NCBI RefSeq assembly: GCF_026891035.1 | Contig: NZ_JAPTGG010000003.1 | Span: 1 to 64,000, forward strand | Direction of reading: 5' to 3' | DNA from: Dasania phycosphaerae | GTDB taxonomy: Bacteria > Pseudomonadota > Gammaproteobacteria > Pseudomonadales > Dasaniaceae | Length of the DNA: 64,000 nt | Shown: piece by piece, positions 17,670-27,117 of the stretch | Layout of the letters: every line of letters starts with the position of its first letter | Position numbering within the stretch: the stretch's first letter is position 1 | Notes under the pieces: model-generated | Database searches by the model: none | What the model was told of the DNA's origin: nothing | The model's input: only the letters and a program-made list of their open reading frames with translations | Position numbers and translations under genes: made by a program

Positions 17670-19067
17670 TTACATCTTCTTCGCTTTTTCTAATACTTCG
17701 TCTATACCGCCACACATGTAGAACGCTTGCTCTGGGATGTGATCGTATTCGCCTGACAATAAACCTTTGAAGCTGGCAATAGTATCTTTCAAAGATACGT
17801 ACTTACCGGGCGAGCCAGTGAATACTTCAGCAACGTGGAAAGGCTGAGATAAGAAACGCTCAATCTTACGAGCACGGTTTACGGTTTGCTTATCTTCTTC
17901 AGACAATTCATCCATACCCAAGATGGCGATGATGTCTTTCAGCTCTTTGTAACGCTGTAATACAGTCTGTACACCACGTGCAACATCATAGTGATCTTGA
18001 CCTATGATTAATGGATCTAGCTGACGTGAAGTAGAGTCCAATGGGTCAATCGCAGGGTATATACCTTTAGAAGCGATATCGCGTGAAAGTACAACCGTCG
18101 CATCTAAGTGAGCAAAGGTGGTAGCAGGTGAGGGGTCAGTCAAGTCATCCGCAGGTACGTATACCGCTTGGATAGAAGTGATGGAACCAGTCTTAGTCGA
18201 AGTGATACGCTCCTGCAATACACCCATCTCTTCAGCAAGTGTAGGCTGGTAACCTACCGCAGAAGGCATACGGCCTAGTAGTGCAGATACTTCGGTTCCC
18301 GCTAGGGTATAGCGGTAGATATTATCGATAAACAATAATACGTCTTTACCTTCGTCACGGAATTTTTCAGCCATGGTCAAACCAGTCAGGGCAACACGTA
18401 GTCTGTTTCCTGGTGGCTCATTCATCTGACCATAAACCATGGCAACTTTTGATTCAGAGAAGTTCTCAACGTTTACAACGCCAGATTCCTGCATTTCGTA
18501 ATAGAAATCGTTACCTTCACGAGTACGCTCACCAACACCGGCGAATACAGATAAACCACTGTGCTCTAGTGCGATGTTGTTGATCAACTCCATCATGTTT
18601 ACGGTTTTACCAACACCGGCACCACCGAATAAACCAACTTTACCACCCTTAGCGAATGGGCAAACCAAGTCGATTACTTTGATACCAGTTTCTAGCAATT
18701 CTTCAGATGCAGATAACTCGTCATAAGCTGGCGCTTTACGGTGTATAGAGGCACGCTCTTTTTCACCTATAGGGCCACACTCATCAATTGGGTTACCTAA
18801 CACATCCATGATACGGCCTAAAGTTTCAGTACCTACCGGTACAGAAATTGGCGCGTTAGTGTTATCAACTGAAAGACCACGGCTAACACCTTCTGATGAA
18901 CCCATCGCAATTGCGCGCACAATACCGTCGCCCAATTGTTGCTGAACTTCTAAGGTTAAACCTTTTTCTGTGACCGTCAGTGCGTCGTAAACACGCGGTA
19001 CTGCATCGCGTGGAAATTCCACATCGATTACCGCGCCTATTATTTGTACGATACGTCCGCTACTCAT
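17670..19067 (-). CDS. atpD: ATP synthase F1 beta subunit
   Basis: Catalytic subunit of the F1 sector. P-loop GGAGVGKT at 148-155, followed by the catalytic GERTREG segment and the DELSEED-type lever (DELSEED intact). Length 465 aa, near the family norm of 460. It sits between atpG and atpC in the standard order and shows no anomalies. Confidence 0.98.
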   Translation of the reverse strand: MSSGRIVQIIGAVIDVEFPRDAVPRVYDALTVTEKGLTLEVQQQLGDGIVRAIAMGSSEGVSRGLSVDNTNAPISVPVGTETLGRIMDVLGNPIDECGPIGEKERASIHRKAPAYDELSASEELLETGIKVIDLVCPFAKGGKVGLFGGAGVGKTVNMMELINNIALEHSGLSVFAGVGERTREGNDFYYEMQESGVVNVENFSESKVAMVYGQMNEPPGNRLRVALTGLTMAEKFRDEGKDVLLFIDNIYRYTLAGTEVSALLGRMPSAVGYQPTLAEEMGVLQERITSTKTGSITSIQAVYVPADDLTDPSPATTFAHLDATVVLSRDIASKGIYPAIDPLDSTSRQLDPLIIGQDHYDVARGVQTVLQRYKELKDIIAILGMDELSEEDKQTVNRARKIERFLSQPFHVAEVFTGSPGKYVSLKDTIASFKGLLSGEYDHIPEQAFYMCGGIDEVLEKAKKM

Positions 19068-19130
19068 TTCCGGATCCTCTTACCAATATTTTAAAATTTA
19101 AAAAACTTTTCGTTTTATTTGCCAACGCGA

Positions 19131-19994
19131 TTAAGCAATCGCAGCAGCACCACTTACAATTTCAGAAAGCTCTTGGGTAATAGCAGCTTGACGTGCTTTG
19201 TTGTAAACCAACTGTAAATCGTCAATTAGCTCGCCCGCATTATCGGTGGCGTTTTTCATTGCCAACATACGCGAAGCTTGCTCACAGGCACCATTTTCAA
19301 CCACGGCCTGATAGACTTGCGACTCCACATAGCGAGCCAATAGGCCATCTAGTAACTCTTGCGCATCGGGCTCGTATAAATAATCCCAGTGATGCTTTAG
19401 CTCTTTGTTTTCTTCCGCAAGTAAAGGCAATAACTGCTCAACTTGTGGGTTTTGTGTCATGGTGTTTACAAACTCGTTACCGACTAAATACAGCTTATCG
19501 ATTTTGCCTTCAGCATAGGCATCTAGCATGATTTTAACGCCGCCGATTAAGTCAGACAGAACAGGGTCTTCACCTAAATCGCGTATAGCAGCAATTACAT
19601 TACCGCCGTAGCTGTTAAAAAATGCTGCCGCTTTAGCACCGATTAAACACAGATCAATTTCTATATCTTGATCAGCATATTCTTTCATGCCTTTGATAGC
19701 GGCTTTAAACAAGTTAATGTTTAGACCACCACACAGGCCTCTATCGGTTGAAACCACAATAAAGCCAACGCGTTTTACTTCGCGCTGTAGCATATACATA
19801 TGCTTGTATTCAGGGTTTGCGTTAGCAATATGACCCACTACCGAGCGTATACGCTGCGCATAAGGCTTGCCCACATTCATGCGGTCTTGTGCCTTACGCA
19901 TTTTACTAGCGGCAACCATTTCCATTGCGCTAGTAATTTTTTGCGTACTTTGGATACTCGATATTTGAGTCCGTATTTCTTTTCCGCTTGCCAT
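19131..19994 (-). CDS. atpG: ATP synthase F1 gamma subunit
   Basis: Rotor shaft of F1. The 287-aa protein begins MASGKEIRTQISSIQ with the long N-terminal helix. It contains STDRGLCGGLN in the Rossmann-like middle domain and ends with a C-terminal helix containing RQAAITQELSEIV, which inserts into the alpha-beta ring. Confidence 0.98.
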   Translation of the reverse strand: MASGKEIRTQISSIQSTQKITSAMEMVAASKMRKAQDRMNVGKPYAQRIRSVVGHIANANPEYKHMYMLQREVKRVGFIVVSTDRGLCGGLNINLFKAAIKGMKEYADQDIEIDLCLIGAKAAAFFNSYGGNVIAAIRDLGEDPVLSDLIGGVKIMLDAYAEGKIDKLYLVGNEFVNTMTQNPQVEQLLPLLAEENKELKHHWDYLYEPDAQELLDGLLARYVESQVYQAVVENGACEQASRMLAMKNATDNAGELIDDLQLVYNKARQAAITQELSEIVSGAAAIA

Positions 19995-20053
19995 ATAAAT
20001 AACCTAAATTATTTTTTATGGGCTTAGAGCCTTAACTCTAAGCCCACTAAAAA

Positions 20054-21598
20054 TTAGTAAGTTTGCGTAGCCTTAAACTTCTCTATGCCTTCTTTGAATT
20101 TTGCTTCAAAGTCGCTGTTCCAATCGCCTTTTGCTGCGATGGCTTTCATAGTGTCAGCGTATTCGCTGTTCATGAAAGAGAGTAGGGCAGATTCAAAGTC
20201 ACCAATCTTGGCAACATCGACATCGTTTAAGTGGCCTTCGTTAGCGCAGTAAATCATCAAGCCCATTTCAGCAACATTTTGTGGTGCATATTGCTTCTGC
20301 TTCATTAATTCAGTTACGCGCGCACCGTGGTCTAGCTGTGCCTTAGTGGCATCATCTAGGTCAGAGGCAAACTGAGAGAAAGCCGCAAGCTCACGGTACT
20401 GTGCTAAAGCGGTACGAATACCACCTGACAGCTTTTTAATAATCTTAGTTTGTGCAGAACCACCAACACGGGATACAGAAATACCAGCATCCATAGCAGG
20501 GCGGTTACCACTGTTAAACATGTCGGCTTCTAAGAAGATCTGACCGTCGGTAATAGAGATTACGTTAGTCGGTACGAAAGCTGATACGTCGCCTGCTTGC
20601 GTTTCGATTAATGGCAATGCAGTTAATGATCCGGTTTTACCTTTCACTTCACCGTTGGTGAACTTCTCTACGTAGTTAGCATTTACACGAGAAGCACGCT
20701 CTAATAGGCGCGAGTGCAAATAGAATACGTCGCCAGGGTAGGCTTCACGGCCTGGTGGTCTACGTAGTAGTAGAGATATTTGACGGTAAGCCCAAGCTTG
20801 CTTGGTCAAATCATCATAAATGATCAAGGCATCTTCACCGCGGTCACGGAAGTATTCACCCATAGTACAACCAGCGAAAGGCGCTAAGTATTGCATAGCC
20901 GCTGGGTCAGAAGCGGTAGCGGCAACAATAATGGTGTGCTCCATTGCGCCGTGCTCTTCTAATTTACGTACTACTGAAGCGATAGATGAAGCCTTTTGGC
21001 CTATCGCAACATAGATACATTTAATACCAGAATCTTTTTGGTTGATGATGGCGTCAACAGCAATCGCTGTTTTACCAACCTGGCGGTCACCGATGATCAA
21101 CTCACGCTGGCCACGGCCGATGGGTACCATTGCATCAACGGCTTTTAAACCAATTTGCACAGGCTCATCTACCGATTGACGGTCGATTACACCCGGTGCG
21201 ATTTTTTCGATAAAGTCAGTCGTCTTGTTAGCAAGAGGACCTTTACCGTCTATAGGGTTACCCAATGCGTCTACTACGCGGCCTTGTAGTTCAGGGCCTA
21301 CCGGTACTTCTAGTACGCGGCCAGTACACTTACAAGTTTGGCCTTCAGCTAAGGTTTGGTAACCACCCAACACTACGGCACCTACTGAATCGCGCTCAAG
21401 GTTAAGCGCCATACCATAAACGCCGCCTTCAAACTCAATCATCTCACCAAACATTACATTGGTAAGACCATGGATACGAATAATACCGTCGGTTACAGAA
21501 ACAACAGTACCTTCGTTTTGGGCTTCACTTGCTACATCTAATTGGTCGATGCGGCCTTTGATAATTTCGCTAATCTCTGATGGATTCAGCTGTTGCAT
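20054..21598 (-). CDS. atpA: ATP synthase F1 alpha subunit
   Basis: Regulatory nucleotide-binding subunit that alternates with beta. P-loop GDRQVGKT at 170-177; the alpha-type signature PAMDAGISVSRVGG is present. Length 514 aa (E. coli 513). Position between atpH and atpG is standard. Confidence 0.98.
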   Translation of the reverse strand: MQQLNPSEISEIIKGRIDQLDVASEAQNEGTVVSVTDGIIRIHGLTNVMFGEMIEFEGGVYGMALNLERDSVGAVVLGGYQTLAEGQTCKCTGRVLEVPVGPELQGRVVDALGNPIDGKGPLANKTTDFIEKIAPGVIDRQSVDEPVQIGLKAVDAMVPIGRGQRELIIGDRQVGKTAIAVDAIINQKDSGIKCIYVAIGQKASSIASVVRKLEEHGAMEHTIIVAATASDPAAMQYLAPFAGCTMGEYFRDRGEDALIIYDDLTKQAWAYRQISLLLRRPPGREAYPGDVFYLHSRLLERASRVNANYVEKFTNGEVKGKTGSLTALPLIETQAGDVSAFVPTNVISITDGQIFLEADMFNSGNRPAMDAGISVSRVGGSAQTKIIKKLSGGIRTALAQYRELAAFSQFASDLDDATKAQLDHGARVTELMKQKQYAPQNVAEMGLMIYCANEGHLNDVDVAKIGDFESALLSFMNSEYADTMKAIAAKGDWNSDFEAKFKEGIEKFKATQTY

Positions 21599-21695
21599 GT
21601 TCTTTTCCTCAATCCCTTTGTTTAGGGATATCTGTCCAGGAGTGCTAGTTAGTCGTTACTAATGTCTATCATTAATAACCTAAACCTAAAACGTA

Positions 21696-22232
21696 TTAAG
21701 CTTTCATCGCCTCGCCAAGCTTAGCTAAGCGACCGCGTATGCTAGCGTCTATCACTACATCAGCAGCGCGTATAATCACACCACCAATTAAGCTTTTATC
21801 GATATTCGCCTGTACTCTTACTTCGCGCTCTAGCTTGCTTGTTAAAGCTTTTGCTAATTGATCTTGTAAATCGGCATCCAGTTCAAAAGCGGTGGCGATA
21901 TCAACATCAACTGTTTTTTCGCGGTTAGCTCTAAAGGCTTCATACAGTGCATAAATCTCAGCTAACAAGCTTAAACGCTTGTTTTCTGCTAACACTTTAA
22001 TAAAGTTTTGTGCTTTAACCGTTAACGCATCACCACAAACATCAATAAAAATCTGTGCTTGTTGTTCAGACGTCAAGGAAGGTGACGCTAGCACCTTCTT
22101 GATAGTATCTGCTTGAGCAACGGCGGCCGCTGTTGCTAATTGCGTTGACCATTCAGCCAACGCATTAGCACTATCAGCATACTCAAATGCTGCTTTTGCA
22201 TAGGGTCTCGCCAGGGTGCTTAATTCAGCCAT
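21696..22232 (-). CDS. atpH: ATP synthase F1 delta subunit
   Basis: Stator subunit joining the b-dimer to the top of F1. 178 aa, all-helical N-terminal domain starting MAELSTLARPYAKAAFEYA, and C-terminal domain with the conserved LIGGVIIRAADVVIDASIRG segment. Normal length and place in the operon. Confidence 0.97.
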   Translation of the reverse strand: MAELSTLARPYAKAAFEYADSANALAEWSTQLATAAAVAQADTIKKVLASPSLTSEQQAQIFIDVCGDALTVKAQNFIKVLAENKRLSLLAEIYALYEAFRANREKTVDVDIATAFELDADLQDQLAKALTSKLEREVRVQANIDKSLIGGVIIRAADVVIDASIRGRLAKLGEAMKA

Positions 22233-22256
22233 AATAACCTCGTCTACACCTGGCCT

Positions 22257-22727
22257 TTACAGACCTGCAGCTAGTTTTTCAACTAGTGCTTTATGTTGTG
22301 CTTCATCGATAGAGCTCTCAAGTACCTTTTCGGCACCTGCCAACACTAAGCTAGCAACTTGCCCGCGCAATTGTTCTTTTGCACGGTTAGCTTCTTGCTC
22401 GATTTCAGCTTGGGCTGCAACTTTTAAGCGATCACCTTCTTCGCGAGCCGTATCTTTGGCTTCTTCAACGATTTGAGTAGCGCGCTTATTTGCAGCATCT
22501 ATGATGCTGGCCGCTTCTTCTTTCGCCTTGCGAAGTTGTTGTGTTGCTTTTTCCTGTGCTAGTTCTAAATCTCTACCAGCACGGTCTGCAGCTTCTAGGC
22601 CATCTGCAATTTGCGCTTCGCGCTCATCCATTGCACTACGTATAGCAGTCCAAACGAATGCTTTGCAGAACCATACAAACAGTAGGAATGTAATGGACTG
22701 GCCAATTAAAGTCAGATTAATGTTCAC
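22257..22727 (-). CDS. atpF: ATP synthase Fo b subunit
   Basis: Peripheral stalk. One N-terminal membrane segment (about 5-25, SITFLLFVWFCKAFVW) then a long charged coiled coil rich in Ala, Glu, Lys and Arg. 156 aa, the same length as E. coli. Precedes atpH by 24 bp. Confidence 0.97.
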   Translation of the reverse strand: MNINLTLIGQSITFLLFVWFCKAFVWTAIRSAMDEREAQIADGLEAADRAGRDLELAQEKATQQLRKAKEEAASIIDAANKRATQIVEEAKDTAREEGDRLKVAAQAEIEQEANRAKEQLRGQVASLVLAGAEKVLESSIDEAQHKALVEKLAAGL

Positions 22728-22787
22728 GCCGACACCTCAGCTTCTTTGCATTTATAAGTAAGAGTTAGTAAACCGTTTCTAACCTAA

Positions 22788-23027
22788 TTATGCAGCTAAA
22801 GTCGGAACGATTACGAACAATACGTACATGCCGATACCTACACCGATCATTGGAACCGCATCCAATAGACCAGCGATAAGGAACATTTTACCTTGTAGCA
22901 TAGGAGCCATTTCAGGCTGTCTAGCTGAACCTTCAAGCAATTTACCGCCTAAAAGACCAAAACCGATAGCAGTACCAGCAGCACCTAAACCAATTAAAAG
23001 AGCAACAGCAATTAATGCAAGACCCAT
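22788..23027 (-). CDS. atpE: ATP synthase Fo c subunit (proton-type ring)
   Basis: Forms the rotor ring. 79 aa with two membrane helices joined by the polar ARQPE loop. The ion-binding carboxylate is Asp56 in GLLDAVPMIG. The Glu-Ser/Thr ligands typical of sodium-binding rings are absent, so it is expected to be proton-driven. Confidence 0.97.
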   Translation of the reverse strand: MGLALIAVALLIGLGAAGTAIGFGLLGGKLLEGSARQPEMAPMLQGKMFLIAGLLDAVPMIGVGIGMYVLFVIVPTLAA

Positions 23028-23083
23028 TGTTTTTCTCCAAATATTAAAGCTAAAAGTTAAAAGTTAAATCTAAAAATTCTTTC

Positions 23084-24010
23084 TTAATGTTCTTCGTCCA
23101 CATCATGCGCCATCGCCATATAAACGATAGTTAACACCATGAAGACAAAAGCTTGTAACGCGATAACCAGGATGTGGAATATCGCCCAACCCATTTGCAA
23201 TACGCCAGCTAAAGCACCTAGGAACAACCCAGCACCAAACATGGCAGCAATAAGAATAAAGATCATTTCACCCGCGTAGAGGTTACCGAACAAACGTAAA
23301 CCTAATGAGATAGGCTTAGCGATCAAAGCCACTGACTCTAGGATTAAGTTAACAGGTATTAAGAATATATTGACGTACCATTTAGGCGCATGAAAAGGGT
23401 GCAGTGTTAACTCTTTAACAAAGCCCATAAAGCCTTTATTTTGAATGGTAAAGAAAATCATTAGGGCAAATACTGTGATTGCCATACCCAAAGTAATATT
23501 GGGATCAGTGGTAGGTACCACTTTGAAATAGAAGTGCGGATCGCCTGTGGCCCACATCATAAACGACGGAATCCAATCCACGGGGATTAAATCCATCAAG
23601 TTCATAAAGAATATCCAGATAAAGATAGTTAATGCCATAGGCGCAACTAAAGCATTTTTATAATGGAAGGTATCTTTAACTGTACTATCGATAAAGTTAA
23701 TAATCATTTCGATAAAGTTTTGCAAACCTGTGGGCACACCTGAGTGCATGCCTCTGGCAACTTTGGCAAAAATAAACGAGAAGATTAAACCCAAGGTGAT
23801 AGACCAGAACATAGAGTCTACATGCACCGCCATAAAACCCATGTCAGCCATTTCTTCGCTGTTGTGGGCTAAGGTCCAAGTATCCTCTGCCAGAGTGTGC
23901 TGTTCACCATCGGCTGAGGTTCTTACATAACCGGCAGGTAATTTGCCGTAGGTCATATTGGTAAGATGGTGCTTGATATAACTTTCAGTGGTTAGGGTAT
24001 CGCCTGCCAT
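23084..24010 (-). CDS. atpB: ATP synthase Fo a subunit
   Basis: Stator channel subunit of Fo. 308 aa, somewhat longer than E. coli (271), mainly through the N-terminal region and loops. Several membrane helices. The essential arginine is visible in SLGLRLFGNLYAGE, and the C-terminal helix carries HILVIALQAFVF. Follows atpI and precedes atpE. Confidence 0.97.
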   Translation of the reverse strand: MAGDTLTTESYIKHHLTNMTYGKLPAGYVRTSADGEQHTLAEDTWTLAHNSEEMADMGFMAVHVDSMFWSITLGLIFSFIFAKVARGMHSGVPTGLQNFIEMIINFIDSTVKDTFHYKNALVAPMALTIFIWIFFMNLMDLIPVDWIPSFMMWATGDPHFYFKVVPTTDPNITLGMAITVFALMIFFTIQNKGFMGFVKELTLHPFHAPKWYVNIFLIPVNLILESVALIAKPISLGLRLFGNLYAGEMIFILIAAMFGAGLFLGALAGVLQMGWAIFHILVIALQAFVFMVLTIVYMAMAHDVDEEH

Positions 24011-24066
24011 GAATATCTCTCGAAAACCTTCATCAAATTAATGCTTTAAACAACGACTCAAACAGC

Positions 24067-24462
24067 CTAGCGCGTTGCCCGCCATGCTAACAACCAAGTC
24101 AGCACCATAAAAAAAATATATGTTAGAAATACGGCGACCACATCGATGGGCCTCATTACCGCAAAACTAACTGCAAACATTACCGCGGTTAAAACAAACT
24201 TACCCGCCTCGCCTCGATAGAAAGACTGCGCCACCTGTGGGGCAGCTCGCGCACCAGCATAGCGAAATGCATAAAATGAAAAATATGCATTTGGCCCTAT
24301 AAATATGCCGGCGCCTATCAAGGCGCTATATATTGTTAATTCACTTAAAGCTAATAGCCAAGCAGCCAGTAATAGAATCAACAACACGAAAATTTGTAGT
24401 GCAAATATTACTAAGAGCCTGGGTTTCTTGAGCTTGGCTACTGGAGCAGTGGATGGTTGCAA
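24067..24462 (-). CDS. atpI: ATP synthase assembly protein AtpI
   Basis: Small membrane protein that helps c-ring assembly and/or Mg2+ uptake. 131 aa with about four hydrophobic helices and basic N-terminus (KLKKPR). TTG start at 24462 with a GA-rich Shine-Dalgarno upstream. First gene of the atp operon; its promoter should lie in the preceding intergenic region. Confidence 0.85.
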   Translation of the reverse strand: MQPSTAPVAKLKKPRLLVIFALQIFVLLILLLAAWLLALSELTIYSALIGAGIFIGPNAYFSFYAFRYAGARAAPQVAQSFYRGEAGKFVLTAVMFAVSFAVMRPIDVVAVFLTYIFFMVLTWLLAWRATR

Positions 24463-24720
24463 CTGCCTCTCACCTTATTATCTCTGTATGCCTATTAACC
24501 AACTTAGTAATCGCCCAGCCTTGAGCCAAGGCCCAGCAAAGCGGAGCGCATTATAGGTAGTTTACGCAGGTGATTCAACTCTATTAGTGAATTAAGCCCC
24601 GCCAGCAAAGCGCTGCTAGCCCAGTATTTTAGGGGCTTAGCACAGGCGGTTAGCATTTACTCCCGCAGCCAACCAGATATTGATCACATTTTTATATAAA
24701 CCACTATATGTAGTAAGCAG
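24463..24720. other. Intergenic region between parB end and atpI start
   Basis: 258 bp with no gene. It must hold the atp operon promoter. It contains CCACTATATGTAGT (24701-24714), shared exactly with the dnaA upstream region at 33770-33783. Confidence 0.5.
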
Positions 24721-25623
24721 CTATTTGATATGGCTTAAAATGCCATCTAGTTCATCCAGGCTGTTGTATTTTAAAACCAACTTACCCTTACCTTTAGCAC
24801 CATGCTGTAACGTAACCGGCACGCCAATTTTTTCCGATAGCTCAGTTTCCAGCTTGGCGATATCACCATCAACCGAGTCTTGCTTGGCTTTGCCGCTAGG
24901 TTTTGCATCTTCGCTTTGCAGCTGTTTGATGAGCACTTCTGTTTGCCGTACCGACAAACCCTTGCTGATGATGGTACTGGCAGCCGCCGATTGCTGATCC
25001 AAGGGTAGGGCTAATAGTAGCTTGGCGTGGCCCAGCTCTATGTCACCATGCTCTAACAGGCGCTGCACATCTTCACGCAAATTCATTAAACGCAGTAAGT
25101 TAGCGATGGTGCTGCGGGATTTGCCCACCGCATCGGCTACCTCTTGCTGAGAAAGTTCAAACTCTTGTTGCAGGCGATACAAGGCTATAGCCTCTTCCAT
25201 GGCGTTGAGGTTTTCGCGTTGTATATTTTCGATTAGCGCCATGGCAATGGCCGCTTCGTCGGGCACCTCGCGAATTAACGCGGGGATTTTATCCAGGCCT
25301 GCTAACTGGCAAGCACGCCAGCGGCGCTCACCGGCGATAATCTCATAGCGTTGATCGGCGATAGGGCGCACCACTATGGGCTGCATCACCCCTTGGGTTT
25401 TAATGCTGGCGGCCAATTCCTCTAGGGCTTCGGGGTGCATATCCCGGCGCGGCTGGTATTTACCGCGCTGGATGATTTCTACCGGCAAATCCCGCAATAA
25501 ACCGTCGCCGCTTAGCGGCTCAGCCAACTCAACTACAGCCTCGTCGGCCTCGGCAGTAGCCTGCGGTTTGTTTTTATTAATCAAAGAGTTAAGGCCACGC
25601 CCTAAGCCACGTTTTTTTGCCAT
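24721..25623 (-). CDS. parB: Chromosome partitioning protein ParB
   Basis: Centromere-binding protein and CTP-dependent clamp that loads at parS and recruits SMC. 300 aa: ParB/Srx nuclease-like N-domain with GERRWRACQLAGL, a central HTH (LSQQEVADAVGKSRSTIANLLRL) and a C-terminal dimerisation domain. It lies 28 bp after parA. Its binding sites are visible in recF (37143-37158 and 37773-37788). Confidence 0.97.
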   Translation of the reverse strand: MAKKRGLGRGLNSLINKNKPQATAEADEAVVELAEPLSGDGLLRDLPVEIIQRGKYQPRRDMHPEALEELAASIKTQGVMQPIVVRPIADQRYEIIAGERRWRACQLAGLDKIPALIREVPDEAAIAMALIENIQRENLNAMEEAIALYRLQQEFELSQQEVADAVGKSRSTIANLLRLMNLREDVQRLLEHGDIELGHAKLLLALPLDQQSAAASTIISKGLSVRQTEVLIKQLQSEDAKPSGKAKQDSVDGDIAKLETELSEKIGVPVTLQHGAKGKGKLVLKYNSLDELDGILSHIK

Positions 25624-25651
25624 TGTGTATTACACCTGGTATTTGTCTTAG

Positions 25652-26443
25652 TTATTCGACTGCTGCTGCGGTTTGCTCTTTATCGCTGCGGCGCAGCATT
25701 TCACCCGCCAAGGCCAAATAGGCCACTGCACCCTTGGATTGTTTGTCATAAAACAACACAGGCATACCAAAGCTGGGGGCCTCGGCCAAACGTATATTAC
25801 GGGGGATAAAGGTGCGGTAAACCTTGTCGCCAAAGTACTCCAGCAACTGGTCGGAAACGTCTTTGGTCAGGCTATTGCGGGGGTCGTACATGGTGCGCAA
25901 CAAGCCTTCTATCTGCAAGCTGGGGTTTACCGACTCTTGGATTTGGTTAATGGTATCCATTAGCGCCGCCAAGCCCTCCAGTGCATAGTACTCACACTGC
26001 ATGGGGATAATCACGCCATCGGCCGCCGCCAAGGCATTAACCGTGAGCATATTCAGCGACGGTGGGCAGTCTATAATCACATAGTCATAAGCGGCGCGCT
26101 CCACCGCTAAGGCATCGCGCAGCCGGTATTCTTTATTTTCTATATCGAGTAATTCGACTTCGGCGGCGGTGACGTCGGAGTTAGAGGGGACTATGTCATA
26201 GCCGGCATTTTCACCGTGCACACTGACCTCAGCCACGCCCTTGCCCAGCACCAGCACATCGTAAAGGCTGGCTTCGACATCATTTTTATCTATGCCGCTG
26301 CCCATGGTGGCATTGCCCTGGGGGTCCAAGTCTATAAGCAGCACTTTTTTTTTGGTAGCCACTAAGGAGGCGGCCAAATTTACACAGGTGGTGGTTTTAC
26401 CTACGCCGCCTTTTTGGTTGGTAATGGCTAGTATCTTTCCCAA
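25652..26443 (-). CDS. parA: Chromosome partitioning ATPase ParA
   Basis: Deviant Walker ATPase that moves ParB-parS complexes over the nucleoid. 263 aa; the N-terminal deviant Walker A is KGGVGKTT (11-18), with Walker A' DLDPQGNATMG and Walker B YVIIDCPPSL. Same direction as rsmG upstream (41 bp) and parB downstream, the common gidA-gidB-parA-parB arrangement near the origin. Confidence 0.97.
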   Translation of the reverse strand: MGKILAITNQKGGVGKTTTCVNLAASLVATKKKVLLIDLDPQGNATMGSGIDKNDVEASLYDVLVLGKGVAEVSVHGENAGYDIVPSNSDVTAAEVELLDIENKEYRLRDALAVERAAYDYVIIDCPPSLNMLTVNALAAADGVIIPMQCEYYALEGLAALMDTINQIQESVNPSLQIEGLLRTMYDPRNSLTKDVSDQLLEYFGDKVYRTFIPRNIRLAEAPSFGMPVLFYDKQSKGAVAYLALAGEMLRRSDKEQTAAAVE

Positions 26444-26484
26444 AACGAGTTCCTAATTATTATGCTGTAACGCACTTATAGCGC

Positions 26485-27117
26485 TCAGCGCTGTTTGGAC
26501 ATAACCACTAAATGACGTTGGCCGTCACTATGAGGCACATCAAGGGGATGACAGGCATCGACCTTATAAGTTTTTTGCACCGCGCTCAACTCTTCTGTGG
26601 GATAAACCCCTTTCATCGCATAAAAGCGGCCATCATCAGCAAGTAACTGCTGGCTACCCTGTACCATATCTTCCAGAGTGGCGAAGGCTCGCGATAACAC
26701 ACCATCATAGAGCTGCTCGGGATGGTGGCTCTCTACTCGGCAATGATGAACCGCCACATTGGCTAGCTTTAATTCGGTTTTCACTTGAAATAAAAACCGC
26801 GTTTTTTTGCCGTTGCTATCCAGCAAATCGAAGCTGCGCTCAGGGTAGAGTATGGCCAGTACTATGCCGGGCAAACCGCCACCGGTGCCCACATCAATAA
26901 AACGCTGGCCGCGAATTAAGGTTGCGATACTGAGGCTATCCAACAGGTGACGGCTGACCATTTCCAGAGGGTCGCGTATAGCGGTAAGGTTGTAGGCTTT
27001 ATTCCACTTAATCAGCAATTGGTGATAGGCCAGCAATTGCGCCATCACTTTTTCATCTAAAGTGAGGCCTAGGGCCTCGGCACCGGCGGCTAAAATCGTA
27101 CGATATTGTTCTGACAT
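26485..27117 (-). CDS. rsmG: 16S rRNA (guanine527-N7)-methyltransferase RsmG
   Basis: SAM-dependent methylation of 16S rRNA G527. 210 aa with N-terminal helices and motif I FIDVGTGGGLPGIVLA in a Rossmann fold. The start codon overlaps the mnmG stop (TAATG). Confidence 0.97.
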   Translation of the reverse strand: MSEQYRTILAAGAEALGLTLDEKVMAQLLAYHQLLIKWNKAYNLTAIRDPLEMVSRHLLDSLSIATLIRGQRFIDVGTGGGLPGIVLAILYPERSFDLLDSNGKKTRFLFQVKTELKLANVAVHHCRVESHHPEQLYDGVLSRAFATLEDMVQGSQQLLADDGRFYAMKGVYPTEELSAVQKTYKVDACHPLDVPHSDGQRHLVVMSKQR

